From the NCBI RefSeq assembly GCF_019097845.1, contig NZ_JAHRGM010000001.1, positions 186,001-250,000 of the forward strand: a stretch of DNA of 64,000 nucleotides, in the 5' to 3' direction. The notes beneath the pieces are model-generated. The model worked only from the letters and a program-made list of their open reading frames with translations. It did not search any database and was not told the origin of the DNA. Made by a program: the position numbers and the translations under genes. Shown piece after piece: positions 9,549 to 17,166 of the stretch; position 1 is the first letter of the stretch, and each line of letters starts with the position of its first letter. Origin of the DNA: Sphingobium sp. AS12. Lineage in GTDB: Bacteria > Pseudomonadota > Alphaproteobacteria > Sphingomonadales > Sphingomonadaceae.

Positions 9549-10289
9549 ATGAACAGGCGTAAACTCGTCGTGGGCAACTGGAAGATGAATGGCCTGAAGG
9601 CCCATCTGGGCGAAGTCGAAGCGATAGGCGGGATCGCGGCCGATCATCCGGGGGTGGATGTAGGACTATGCGTCCCTGCGACTTTGATCGCGGCGGCGGC
9701 GCAGGTTCGGGGCGGCGCCTTTATCGGGGCGCAGGATTGCCACATGAACGCCAGTGGCGCGCATACCGGTTGCCTGTCCGGCGTTATGCTGGCGGAAGCA
9801 GGGGCCAGCTGGACGATCGTTGGCCATAGCGAACGGCGGCAGGACCAGGGCGAGAGCGATGGCGACGTTGCGGCCAAGGCGCTGGCGGCCAAGGCGGCGG
9901 GGCTGAACGTCATCTTGTGCGTGGGCGAAAGCCTGGACGTGCGCGACGCGGGCGACGCTGAAGCGGTGGTGTCCGCGCAGTTGCTGGCGTCCTTGCCGGA
10001 GGGCGCGGCGGCGGACTGGCTGGCGATTGCCTATGAGCCGATCTGGGCGATCGGCACGGGGCGGATTCCGACGATGGAGGCGGTCGATGCGATGCATCGC
10101 GCATTGCGCAACGCGCTGACCAGCCGGATCGGCGGGCAAGCCGACCGGATGCGTATCCTCTATGGCGGGTCGATGAATGGCGACAATGCCGCCGAGTTGA
10201 TGGCCATCGCGGATGTTGATGGCGGGCTGGTCGGCGGCGCAAGCCTGACCGCGGGCAAGTTCGCGCCGATTATTGCGGCGGCAGATTGA
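9549..10289 (+). CDS. tpiA: Triose-phosphate isomerase
   Basis: Glycolytic enzyme of 246 aa that interconverts dihydroxyacetone phosphate and glyceraldehyde 3-phosphate. All active-site landmarks are present: GNWKMNG with Lys12, VGHSERR with His93 and AYEPIWAIGTG with Glu163. The phosphate-binding LYGGSMN and GLVGGASL segments follow. I chose ATG at 9549 because it opens directly on MNRRKLVVGNWKMN; the reading frame extends upstream to 9468, but that extension has no family similarity. It is followed by secG and pyrG, a gene order common in alphaproteobacteria. Confidence 0.97.
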   Translation: MNRRKLVVGNWKMNGLKAHLGEVEAIGGIAADHPGVDVGLCVPATLIAAAAQVRGGAFIGAQDCHMNASGAHTGCLSGVMLAEAGASWTIVGHSERRQDQGESDGDVAAKALAAKAAGLNVILCVGESLDVRDAGDAEAVVSAQLLASLPEGAAADWLAIAYEPIWAIGTGRIPTMEAVDAMHRALRNALTSRIGGQADRMRILYGGSMNGDNAAELMAIADVDGGLVGGASLTAGKFAPIIAAAD

Positions 10290-10298
10290 TCCCAACCT

Positions 10299-10372
10299 CC
10301 GTTCGTTTCGAGCGAAGTCGAGAAACGCGGGCGCTGTGCGCGCGGCTTCTCGACTGCGCTCGAAGCGAACGG
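10299..10372. repeat. Dispersed palindromic repeat (CCGTTCGTTTCGAGC type)
   Basis: CCGTTCGTTTCGAGCGAAGT runs into GTCGAGAAAC, and the right arm returns as CTTCTCGACTGCGCTCGAAG then CGAACGG. It sits in the tpiA-secG gap. Close relatives in the window are at 29460-29524, 42623-42690 and 59675-59741, with a lone arm at 54130-54149. The right arm has a few mismatches to the left. Confidence 0.85.
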
Positions 10373-10474
10373 ATGGTGTGTCAAGCCAAAGACGCCACGC
10401 GCAATGGTTGCCCCCGCGTCGCTTCATCGCTATGTGCGCGGCAACGCACCCCATTTCCGGACAGAACCCGTCGC

Positions 10475-10831
10475 ATGTTCACTTTCCTTCTCGTCGTGCA
10501 GGCGATCATCGCCGCCCTGCTGGTTACCGTCATCCTGATGCAGAAGTCGGAAGGCGGCGGTCTGGGCGTGGGCGGCAGCCCGGCGGGCTTCATGTCGGCG
10601 CGCGGCGCGGCGGATTTCCTGACACGTTCGACCACGGTGCTAGCGACGATCTTCGTCACTTTGTCCATCGTCATGGCGGTGATCGCGTCGGTGCGTCATG
10701 CCCCCAGCGACATCGACACGTCGCTGGTCAAGCAGGCGCCGGTCACGCAGAACGCGCCGGCCACCAGCGCTGACCCTCTGGCGGGTGCGGCGAATGCGGC
10801 CAGCAACGGCGCTGTTCCGCTCGCCAACTAA
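10475..10831 (+). CDS. secG: Preprotein translocase subunit SecG
   Basis: Small inner-membrane protein of 118 aa and auxiliary subunit of the SecYEG channel. It has two membrane helices (about 2-21, FTFLLVVQAIIAALLVTVIL, and about 50-73) joined by the conserved cytoplasmic loop MQKSEGGGLGVGG. An Ala/Pro/Asn-rich tail of about 35 residues follows, as in other sphingomonad SecG proteins. I take ATG at 10475, which gives the normal membrane start; the longer upstream frame would translate the palindromic repeat. It lies between tpiA and pyrG. Confidence 0.95.
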   Translation: MFTFLLVVQAIIAALLVTVILMQKSEGGGLGVGGSPAGFMSARGAADFLTRSTTVLATIFVTLSIVMAVIASVRHAPSDIDTSLVKQAPVTQNAPATSADPLAGAANAASNGAVPLAN

Positions 10832-10921
10832 ACCGTTCACCGACATTTCGAATATTTTTTAAGCGTGCGTGGATTCGCGCGCTTGCTCTTTGTTGTTCTG
10901 AAAGGCTAGGCCTCTTCTCCC

Positions 10922-12553
10922 ATGACGCGGTATATTTTCATCACCGGCGGCGTGGTCTCCTCGCTTGGTAAAGGCCTGATGGCCGCATCCCTGGCAGCGC
11001 TGTTGCAGGCGCGGGGCTATCGCGTGCGAATCCGCAAGTTCGATCCCTATCTGAACGTCGATCCCGGCACGATGTCGCCCTATCAGCATGGCGAAGTCTA
11101 TGTGACCGACGACGGGGCGGAGACCGATCTGGACCTGGGCCATTATGAGCGCTTTACCGGCGTTTCCGCGCGCCAGAGCGACAATGTGACGCAGGGCCGC
11201 GTATATCAGACGATCATCACCAAGGAACGGCGCGGCGACTATCTGGGCGCGACGGTGCAGGTCATTCCGCACGTCACCGACGAGATCAAGGCGTTCGCGC
11301 TGGCCGACACTGACGATATCGATTTCGTGCTGTGCGAGATTGGCGGGACCGTCGGCGACATCGAATCGCTGCCCTTCATGGAGGCGATTCGCCAGCTGCA
11401 TAATGATCTGGATCGCGGCCAGTCGATCTTTGTCCATGTGACGCTGGTGCCCTATATTGCGGCGGCGGGTGAGCTTAAGACCAAGCCGACCCAGCATAGC
11501 GTGCGCGAACTGACGTCGCTGGGTATCCAGCCCGATATTCTCCTGTGCCGTTGCGAACATCCGCTGCCGGAAAGCGAGCGGCGCAAGATTGCGCTCTTTT
11601 GCAATGTGCGGCCCGAAGCGGTCATCCCCGCGCTCGACGCCAGCAGCATCTATGGCGTTCCCGCCCAATATCATGCCGAAGGTCTGGACGCCGAAGTGCT
11701 GCGCGCCTTTGGTATCGAGGGTGCGCCCGTTCCGTCGCTGGAGCGGTGGGACGACATCATGGACCGGCAGCAAAACCCGGAAGGCGAGGTCACGATCGGC
11801 GTGGTCGGCAAATATGTCGGCCTGCCTGACGCCTATAAATCGCTGCACGAGGCGCTGACCCATGGCGGGTTTGCCAATCGGGTGAAGGTGAAGATCAAGT
11901 GGATCGACGCCGAACTGTTCGAGAAGGGCGACGATGTCGCCGCTTTCCTAGAGCCGATGCACGGCATATTGGTCCCCGGCGGCTTTGGCGTGCGCGGGTC
12001 CGAAGGCAAGATCGCTAGCGTCAGATTTGCGCGTGAACGCAATGTGCCATTTTTCGGCATTTGCCTGGGGATGCAGATGGCCTGCATCGAGGGTGCGCGC
12101 AATACGGCGGGCATCGCGGCGGCCTCCACCACCGAATTTGGCGAGACGTCCGAGCCGGTCGTGGGCCTGATCACCGAATGGATGAGCGCGGAAGGCCTGC
12201 AGAAGCGCACCGCCGAGACCGATCTGGGCGGCACGATGCGGCTGGGGGCTTACCCCGCGAAACTGACCGGCAACAGCGTGGTCGCGGGCATTTACGGGAC
12301 CGACGAGATTAGCGAGCGGCATCGCCATCGCTATGAGGTGAATGCGGGCTATCGCGAACCGCTGGAAAAGGGCGGGCTGATCTTTTCCGGCATGTCGCCC
12401 GACGGCACGCTGCCCGAAATCGTCGAGCGGCCCGACCATCCCTGGTTTGTCGGCGTGCAGTTCCACCCGGAGCTGAAATCCAAGCCGTTCGACCCGCATC
12501 CGCTGTTCGCCAGCTTCATCGAAGCGGCGGTGAAGCAGAGCCGGTTGGTGTAA
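10922..12553 (+). CDS. pyrG: CTP synthase
   Basis: Enzyme of 543 aa that makes CTP from UTP, ATP and glutamine. The synthetase half opens with [11 protein letters not shown] (P-loop) and includes [20 protein letters not shown]. The C-terminal class I glutaminase domain has its nucleophile Cys381 in FFGICLGMQ and the His515/Glu517 pair in VQFHPEL. Length is normal. It is the third gene of the tpiA-secG-pyrG series. The 90-bp gap before it holds an imperfect stem (AAGCGTGCG/CGCGCGCTT, about 10860-10883) followed by T-rich sequence, which may uncouple it from secG. Confidence 0.97.
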   Translation: MTRYIFITGGVVSSLGKGLMAASLAALLQARGYRVRIRKFDPYLNVDPGTMSPYQHGEVYVTDDGAETDLDLGHYERFTGVSARQSDNVTQGRVYQTIITKERRGDYLGATVQVIPHVTDEIKAFALADTDDIDFVLCEIGGTVGDIESLPFMEAIRQLHNDLDRGQSIFVHVTLVPYIAAAGELKTKPTQHSVRELTSLGIQPDILLCRCEHPLPESERRKIALFCNVRPEAVIPALDASSIYGVPAQYHAEGLDAEVLRAFGIEGAPVPSLERWDDIMDRQQNPEGEVTIGVVGKYVGLPDAYKSLHEALTHGGFANRVKVKIKWIDAELFEKGDDVAAFLEPMHGILVPGGFGVRGSEGKIASVRFARERNVPFFGICLGMQMACIEGARNTAGIAAASTTEFGETSEPVVGLITEWMSAEGLQKRTAETDLGGTMRLGAYPAKLTGNSVVAGIYGTDEISERHRHRYEVNAGYREPLEKGGLIFSGMSPDGTLPEIVERPDHPWFVGVQFHPELKSKPFDPHPLFASFIEAAVKQSRLV

Positions 12554-12561
12554 TTATACGT

Positions 12562-12635
12562 CGTCTTGCCGGGCCTGACCCGGCATCCAGGGCGGGTTTA
12601 TGCCGCCCTGGATGCTGACTTTCGTCAGCATGACG
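12562..12635. repeat. Dispersed palindromic repeat after pyrG
   Basis: Opens with CGTCTTGCCGGGCCTGACCC and closes with GCTGACTTTCGTCAGCATGACG, with nested stems (GCCGGGCCTGACCCGGC and CATCCAGGGCGG/CCGCCCTGGATG). It fills the gap between the convergent pyrG and sugar dehydrogenase genes. It resembles the element at 5828-5913 in its ends and may serve as a two-sided terminator. Confidence 0.7.
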
Positions 12636-12648
12636 AACGTGCGGCGTT

Positions 12649-13782
12649 TCATCCCGCAGGCGTCAGTTTCAGCAATCGACCCTGCGACCCGTCGTCGCCA
12701 TCTTCCAGCAGCCAGAGCGCGCCGTCCGGGCCTTGCTCGACTTCGCGGATGCGGGCGCTCATGTCCCACTGGTCGGCCTTGCTGGCCTTGTCGCCATCCA
12801 GCTTGACCCGGACCAGCGCCTTGCTGGACAGGCCACCGATGAAGAGCGAGCCTTTCCACGCCGGGAAGAGATTGCCGGAATAATAGAGGAGGCCACCGGG
12901 CGAGATGACCGGGTTCCAGCTGACCTTGGGGGCTTCAAAGCCGTCGCCGGAGGCGTGATCGGGAATGTCGCGGCCGTCATAATGACTGCCGTTTGACACT
13001 TTGGGATAGCCATAGTTGAGGCCCGGCTTGATGAGATTCACCTCGTCCCCGCCCTTCGGTCCCATTTCCTGTTCCCACAGGCGACCGTCCGCGTCGAAGG
13101 CGATGCCGAGCAGGTTGCGATGGCCATAGGACCAGACCGCCGGGTGAAAGCCCTGCGCCGCCAGCGGATTGCCCGCAGCGGGCGTGCCGTCCAGATTCAG
13201 GCGCAGCACCTTGCCCAATGTTGCCTTGGGGTCTTGGGCGGGATCGAATTTCTGTCGTTCACCATTGGTGAAGAAGAGATATTTGCCATCGGGCGAAAAG
13301 GCGATGCGGCCCGAATAATGGCCGTTACCATCGACATAGGGGCTGGCGCGGAAGATGACCTGCACGCCGTCCAGTTTGGTCGTGCCGTCGCTGGCCTGGG
13401 CGAAGCCGCCCTTGGCTAGCGCCACACCCTTCACCCCGTCGCGACTTTCGGAAAAGCTGAAATAGACCGCCTTGTCCTGCGCGAAATTGGGGGAGAGGAC
13501 GACGTCCATCAGAGCGCCTTGCCCGGCGCTATCGACGGCGGGGATGCCCGCGACGGGAATTTTGGTGCCGTTTTTCGGATCGAATAGAATCATCGCGCCC
13601 GCTTTCTCCGTCACCAGCGCGCGACCGTCGGGCAGGAAGGTCATCGCCCACGGCGAATCGAAATCGGCAATGGTCGCGGTCTTGAACGGCTTGGCCGTGG
13701 TCGGGGTGTTCTGCCCGGTGGCATTGTCGGCCGAACAGGCGATGAGGATGAGGGGCAGGGTAGCAATAAAGCTTCGGGTCAC
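12649..13782 (-). CDS. PQQ-dependent sugar (glucose/sorbosone-type) dehydrogenase, lipoprotein
   Basis: Predicted periplasmic beta-propeller enzyme of 377 aa in the soluble aldose sugar dehydrogenase (YliI/Asd) family. It starts at GTG 13782, preceded by a GGAGA ribosome site, and opens with a signal ending in the lipobox-like LILIACSAD. Propeller landmarks include DSPWAMTFLPDGRALVTEKA, HPAVWSYGHRNLLGI, WEQEMGPKGGDEVN and the closing EQGPDGALWLLEDGDDG. These are the usual PQQ/calcium-binding blades. A longer upstream frame exists but translates a palindromic repeat, so I reject it. The cofactor and substrate are inferred from family only. Confidence 0.88.
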   Translation of the reverse strand: MTRSFIATLPLILIACSADNATGQNTPTTAKPFKTATIADFDSPWAMTFLPDGRALVTEKAGAMILFDPKNGTKIPVAGIPAVDSAGQGALMDVVLSPNFAQDKAVYFSFSESRDGVKGVALAKGGFAQASDGTTKLDGVQVIFRASPYVDGNGHYSGRIAFSPDGKYLFFTNGERQKFDPAQDPKATLGKVLRLNLDGTPAAGNPLAAQGFHPAVWSYGHRNLLGIAFDADGRLWEQEMGPKGGDEVNLIKPGLNYGYPKVSNGSHYDGRDIPDHASGDGFEAPKVSWNPVISPGGLLYYSGNLFPAWKGSLFIGGLSSKALVRVKLDGDKASKADQWDMSARIREVEQGPDGALWLLEDGDDGSQGRLLKLTPAG

Positions 13783-13790
13783 GATTTTCT

Positions 13791-13886
13791 CCGTTCGCCC
13801 TGAGCGAAGTCGAAGGGCTATGCTGAGCATGGCGAAGCACCTCTCTTCGTTCGGTGGAGGGCTTCGACTTCGCTCAGCCCGAACGG
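13791..13886. repeat. Dispersed palindromic repeat (CCGTTCGCCCTGAGC type)
   Basis: Left arm CCGTTCGCCCTGAGCGAAGT continues into CGAAGGGC; right arm GCTTCGACTTCGCTCAGCCC ends in GAACGG. The roughly 45-base centre differs from other copies. It sits directly upstream of the sugar dehydrogenase start, so its position could affect that gene's leader. Relatives are at 23205-23302, 29928-30045 and 58268-58346. Confidence 0.85.
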
Positions 13887-13911
13887 TTAGAATACAGCAG
13901 AACGAATAATG

Positions 13912-13940
13912 TTGCAGATTTTCCGCACTCCACCTATATC
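13912..13940 (+). promoter_or_regulatory. Predicted sigma-70-type promoter of the rimP-nusA-infB operon
   Basis: TTGCAG at 13912-13917 and TATATC at 13935-13940 are spaced by 17 bases, about 90 bases ahead of the rimP start. It is the best -35/-10 pair in the gap after the palindromic repeat. Called from sequence alone. Confidence 0.45.
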
Positions 13941-14028
13941 GCCCTTGCTTCCTTACATCGTCAAACATGTCAGGGTCGCAGGCACACCGCCTGCGGCGGC
14001 GGCAAACTTATATTGTTCTGGAGATTGC

Positions 14029-14553
14029 ATGGCGGACATCGCCGCACTGACTGCGCTGATCGAACCGGAGGTGAAGGCTTTGGGCTTTGACCTTGTGCGG
14101 GTGAAGCTGTTTGGGCAGGGCGATGAGCGCACGCTTCAGATCATGGCCGAGCGGCGGGAAACGCGGCAGCTGGTGATCGACGATTGCATGACGATCTCGC
14201 GCCGCCTGTCGGACCTGTTCGATGAGGTTGATCCGATCGAAGAAGCCTATCGGCTGGAGGTCAGCTCTCCGGGCATCGACCGTCCGCTTACCCGCCTGCA
14301 CGACTTTGTCGAATGGGGCGGGTTCGAGGCCCGGATTACCGTGACCGAGCCGATCGACAACCGCAAGACGTTCAAGGGCGTGCTGGGCACGGTCGAGGGC
14401 GAGGATATCGCCTTCAAGGATACCAAGGTCGGGAATGTCGTCATTCCCTTCGCCCTGATCGACACCGCCAAGCTGGTGCTGACGGACGCGCTGATTAATG
14501 CTACCATGCCGCTCTCTGCCGAGGGTGCGGACGATATCGAAACCGAAGGATAA
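14029..14553 (+). CDS. rimP: Ribosome maturation factor RimP
   Basis: Cytoplasmic factor of 174 aa for 30S subunit maturation. It has the two-domain RimP layout: an N-terminal alpha/beta part with IEPEVKALGFDLVRVKL and the conserved LEVSSPGIDRPLTR (about 81-94), then an Sm-like C-terminal domain (ITVTEPI to VVIPFALIDTAKLVL). I chose ATG 14029, behind CTGGAG, because the upstream extension has no family similarity. The 11-base gap to nusA and the universal rimP-nusA-infB order make this the first gene of the operon. Confidence 0.95.
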   Translation: MADIAALTALIEPEVKALGFDLVRVKLFGQGDERTLQIMAERRETRQLVIDDCMTISRRLSDLFDEVDPIEEAYRLEVSSPGIDRPLTRLHDFVEWGGFEARITVTEPIDNRKTFKGVLGTVEGEDIAFKDTKVGNVVIPFALIDTAKLVLTDALINATMPLSAEGADDIETEG

Positions 14554-14564
14554 GGGTTCTTTCC

Positions 14565-16136
14565 ATGGCCAACGCCATTTCCGCCAACCGGGCCGAACTG
14601 ATCGCCATCGCCAATTCGGTGGCCAGCGAAAAGATGATCGACAAGGCGATCGTCATCGAGGCGATGGAGGACGCGATCCAGCGCGCCGCGCGTGCGCGTT
14701 ACGGCGCAGAGAACGACATTCGCGCCAAGTTGGACCCCGACAGCGGCGATCTGCGCCTGTGGCGCGTCGTCGAAGTGGTCGATGTGGTCGAGGATTATTT
14801 CAAGCAGGTCGACATCAAGGCGGCGCAAAAGCTCCAGAAGGGCGCTGTCGTCGGCGACTTCATCGTCGATCCTTTGCCCCCCATCGACCTGGGCCGCATC
14901 GACGCCCAGTCGGCCAAGCAGGTGATCTTCCAGAAGGTCCGCGATGCCGAGCGCGAGCGCCAGCATGAAGAATTCAAGGACCGCGTGGGTGAGATCATCA
15001 CCGGCGTCGTCAAGTCGGTCGAGTTCGGCCATGTGGTCGTGAACCTTGGCCGGGCCGAGGGTGTCATCCGCCGCGACCAGCAGATCCCGCGCGAAGTCGT
15101 CCGCGTCGGCGACCGCATCCGTTCGGTCGTTCTGAACGTGCGCCGCGAAAATCGCGGGCCGCAGATTTTCCTGAGCCGCGCGCATCCTGAGTTCATGAAA
15201 AAGCTGTTCGCGCAGGAAGTCCCCGAAATCTATGATGGCGTCATCACCATCATGGCCGCCGCCCGCGATCCGGGAAGCCGCGCCAAGATCGGCGTCATCA
15301 GCCGCGATTCGAGCATCGACCCGGTCGGCGCCTGCGTCGGCATGAAGGGCAGCCGCGTCCAGGCCGTCGTGCAGGAAATGCAGGGCGAAAAGATCGACAT
15401 CATCCCCTGGTCGGAAGATACCGCGACCTTCGTGGTCAACGCGCTTCAGCCCGCTCAGGTTAGCCGCGTGCTGATCGACGAGGAAGAAGAGCGGATCGAA
15501 GTCGTCGTTCCCGACGATCAGCTGAGCCTGGCCATTGGTCGTCGCGGCCAGAATGTCCGCCTCGCCAGTCAGCTGACCGGCAAGGCAATCGACATCATGA
15601 CCGAAGCCGACGCCAGCGAGAAGCGCCAGAAGGAATTTGTGACCCGGTCGGAACTGTTCCAGAACGAGCTGGACGTGGACGAGACGCTGTCGCAGCTGCT
15701 GGTGGCCGAGGGTTTTGGCGAGCTGGAAGAGGTCGCCTATGTCAGCATCGACGAACTGGCCTCGATCGAAGGCTTTGACGACGATCTGGCGGGCGAGTTG
15801 CAGAACCGTGCGCTTGAAGCGCTGGAGCGTCGCGAGGCGGCTTCGCGTGAAGAACGGCAGGCGCTGGGCGTCGAGGATGCGCTGGCCGACATGCCGCACC
15901 TCACTGAAGCGATGCTGGTGACGCTGGGCAAGGCGGGCATCAAGACGCTCGACGATCTGGCCGATCTGGCGACCGACGAGCTGGTGCAGAAGAAGCGCAT
16001 CGACCAGCGCCGTCGCAAGACTGAAACCACCGAGGACAAGGGCGGTATTTTGGCGGCCTACGGCCTGTCGGACGAGCAGGGCAATGAGATCATCATGGCC
16101 GCTCGTGCGCACTGGTTCGAGGACGAGGAAGCCTGA
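14565..16136 (+). CDS. nusA: Transcription termination/antitermination factor NusA
   Basis: RNA-polymerase-associated factor of 523 aa controlling pausing, termination and antitermination. The N-terminal polymerase-binding domain covers about 1-130 (with the YFKQVDIKAAQKLQKG region). An S1 domain follows (EIITGVVKSVEFGHVVVNLG), then KH1/KH2 with CVGMKGSRVQAVV and LAIGRRGQNVRLASQL. Acidic helix-hairpin-helix repeats (LLVAEGFGELEEVA, LVTLGKAGIKTLDDLA) form the C-terminus, giving the longer, NusA of the E. coli type rather than the short form. It lies 11 bases after rimP and six bases before the tautomerase-like gene. Confidence 0.97.
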   Translation: MANAISANRAELIAIANSVASEKMIDKAIVIEAMEDAIQRAARARYGAENDIRAKLDPDSGDLRLWRVVEVVDVVEDYFKQVDIKAAQKLQKGAVVGDFIVDPLPPIDLGRIDAQSAKQVIFQKVRDAERERQHEEFKDRVGEIITGVVKSVEFGHVVVNLGRAEGVIRRDQQIPREVVRVGDRIRSVVLNVRRENRGPQIFLSRAHPEFMKKLFAQEVPEIYDGVITIMAAARDPGSRAKIGVISRDSSIDPVGACVGMKGSRVQAVVQEMQGEKIDIIPWSEDTATFVVNALQPAQVSRVLIDEEEERIEVVVPDDQLSLAIGRRGQNVRLASQLTGKAIDIMTEADASEKRQKEFVTRSELFQNELDVDETLSQLLVAEGFGELEEVAYVSIDELASIEGFDDDLAGELQNRALEALERREAASREERQALGVEDALADMPHLTEAMLVTLGKAGIKTLDDLADLATDELVQKKRIDQRRRKTETTEDKGGILAAYGLSDEQGNEIIMAARAHWFEDEEA

Positions 16137-16142
16137 TCCGCC

Positions 16143-16379
16143 ATGCCGTTCGTTGATATCCGTCTGGCCGGGGCCGTAACGCGCGCGCAGAAAGCCGCGC
16201 TGGTTGCTGACATCACCCAGTCGCTCGTGGAGCGGCTGGGGAAGCCGGCGGCTGCCGTCCAGATCAATATCACCGAACTGAGCCTGGAAAATTATGCGGC
16301 GGGCGGGCAGCTTTTGGCCGACCGCACACCTGCGCCCTCTGATAGGGAGGACGCCATTGCTGCGGACACTCCCCGATGA
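16143..16379 (+). CDS. 4-oxalocrotonate tautomerase-family protein
   Basis: Protein of 78 aa with the small tautomerase signature: after Met comes Pro2 (MPFVDIRLAG), whose free amine is the catalytic base in this family. The helix TRAQKAALVADITQSLVERL and strand AVQINITELSLENYAAGG follow, as in 4-oxalocrotonate tautomerase (usually 60-75 aa). Its position is odd: six bases after nusA and inside the nusA-ylxR-infB run. Either it is an intruder using the operon's transcription or a lineage-specific component. The substrate is unknown. Confidence 0.85.
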   Translation: MPFVDIRLAGAVTRAQKAALVADITQSLVERLGKPAAAVQINITELSLENYAAGGQLLADRTPAPSDREDAIAADTPR

Positions 16380-16442
16380 GCGTTTAGGCCTATCCGATAG
16401 CGTTGGGGTTGCCAGTCCATCCGTTTTGGCGGAGGGGCGCGC

Positions 16443-17156
16443 ATGACCGAACGCAAATGCATATTGACCGGCGACCGCGCCGACCCTGAAACGCTCATTC
16501 GCCTGGCGATCGGGCCGGAGGGGCAGGTGCTGCCCGACGTCCGGGCCAAGGCACCGGGGCGGGGCGCATGGATCGGCGTCAGTCGCGCCGATCTGGAAGC
16601 GGCTCTGGCCAAGGGCAAGCTAAAAGGGGCGATCGCGCGCTCCTTCAAGGACGGCGCGCTCCAGATCGAGGTGGACCTGCCCGAACGGATTGAAACGGCG
16701 CTGCGGCAGGATCTGCTCAGCCGTCTGGGGCTTGAGGCGCGCGCGTCCATGCTGCTCACCGGTTCTGAAAAAATCGACACCGCCTGCCGCAAGGGGCTGG
16801 TCAAATTGCTGCTCCATGCCGCCGATGCGGCGGCCGATGGCAACCGCAAACTGGACCAGGCACTGCGCGTCGGACAGGAAGCGGAAGGCAGCGATCTTGC
16901 AGGCACCGTCTTGCCTGTGGACCGCGAGGCCCTATCTATGGCAATGGGGCGCGATAATGTCGTCCATGTTGCGGTGACCGACTCGCGCGCGGCTCTACGC
17001 CTGCGTGCGGCCCTGGGCCGCTTGGAAAGCTATCTGGGTTGCGTTATCGAGGCGCCCGCGCAGGAGGAGGAGCAATCCTCCGATGCGCAGGGTGCCGAGA
17101 TTGCATGGAATGATGCGTCGGTGCCTGCACCGGCCGGTGATGAAGTGAAGGGTTAA
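16443..17156 (+). CDS. YlxR-like (DUF448) RNA-binding protein with C-terminal L7Ae-like domain
   Basis: Protein of 237 aa built from two parts. Residues about 1-85 are the YlxR/DUF448 fold (ERKCILTGDRADPETLIRLA, then the GRGAW block near 39-43). Residues about 95-190 form an L7Ae/YlxQ-like domain with KGLVKLLLHAADAAADGNRK and FPVDREALSMAMG-like features. Bacteria with separate ylxR and ylxQ genes keep them in this same nusA-infB interval, so this is the fused alphaproteobacterial form. It ends ten bases before infB. A role in rRNA or RNase P RNA binding is known for relatives only. Confidence 0.88.
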   Translation: MTERKCILTGDRADPETLIRLAIGPEGQVLPDVRAKAPGRGAWIGVSRADLEAALAKGKLKGAIARSFKDGALQIEVDLPERIETALRQDLLSRLGLEARASMLLTGSEKIDTACRKGLVKLLLHAADAAADGNRKLDQALRVGQEAEGSDLAGTVLPVDREALSMAMGRDNVVHVAVTDSRAALRLRAALGRLESYLGCVIEAPAQEEEQSSDAQGAEIAWNDASVPAPAGDEVKG

Positions 17157-17166
17157 GTTCAGTCGT

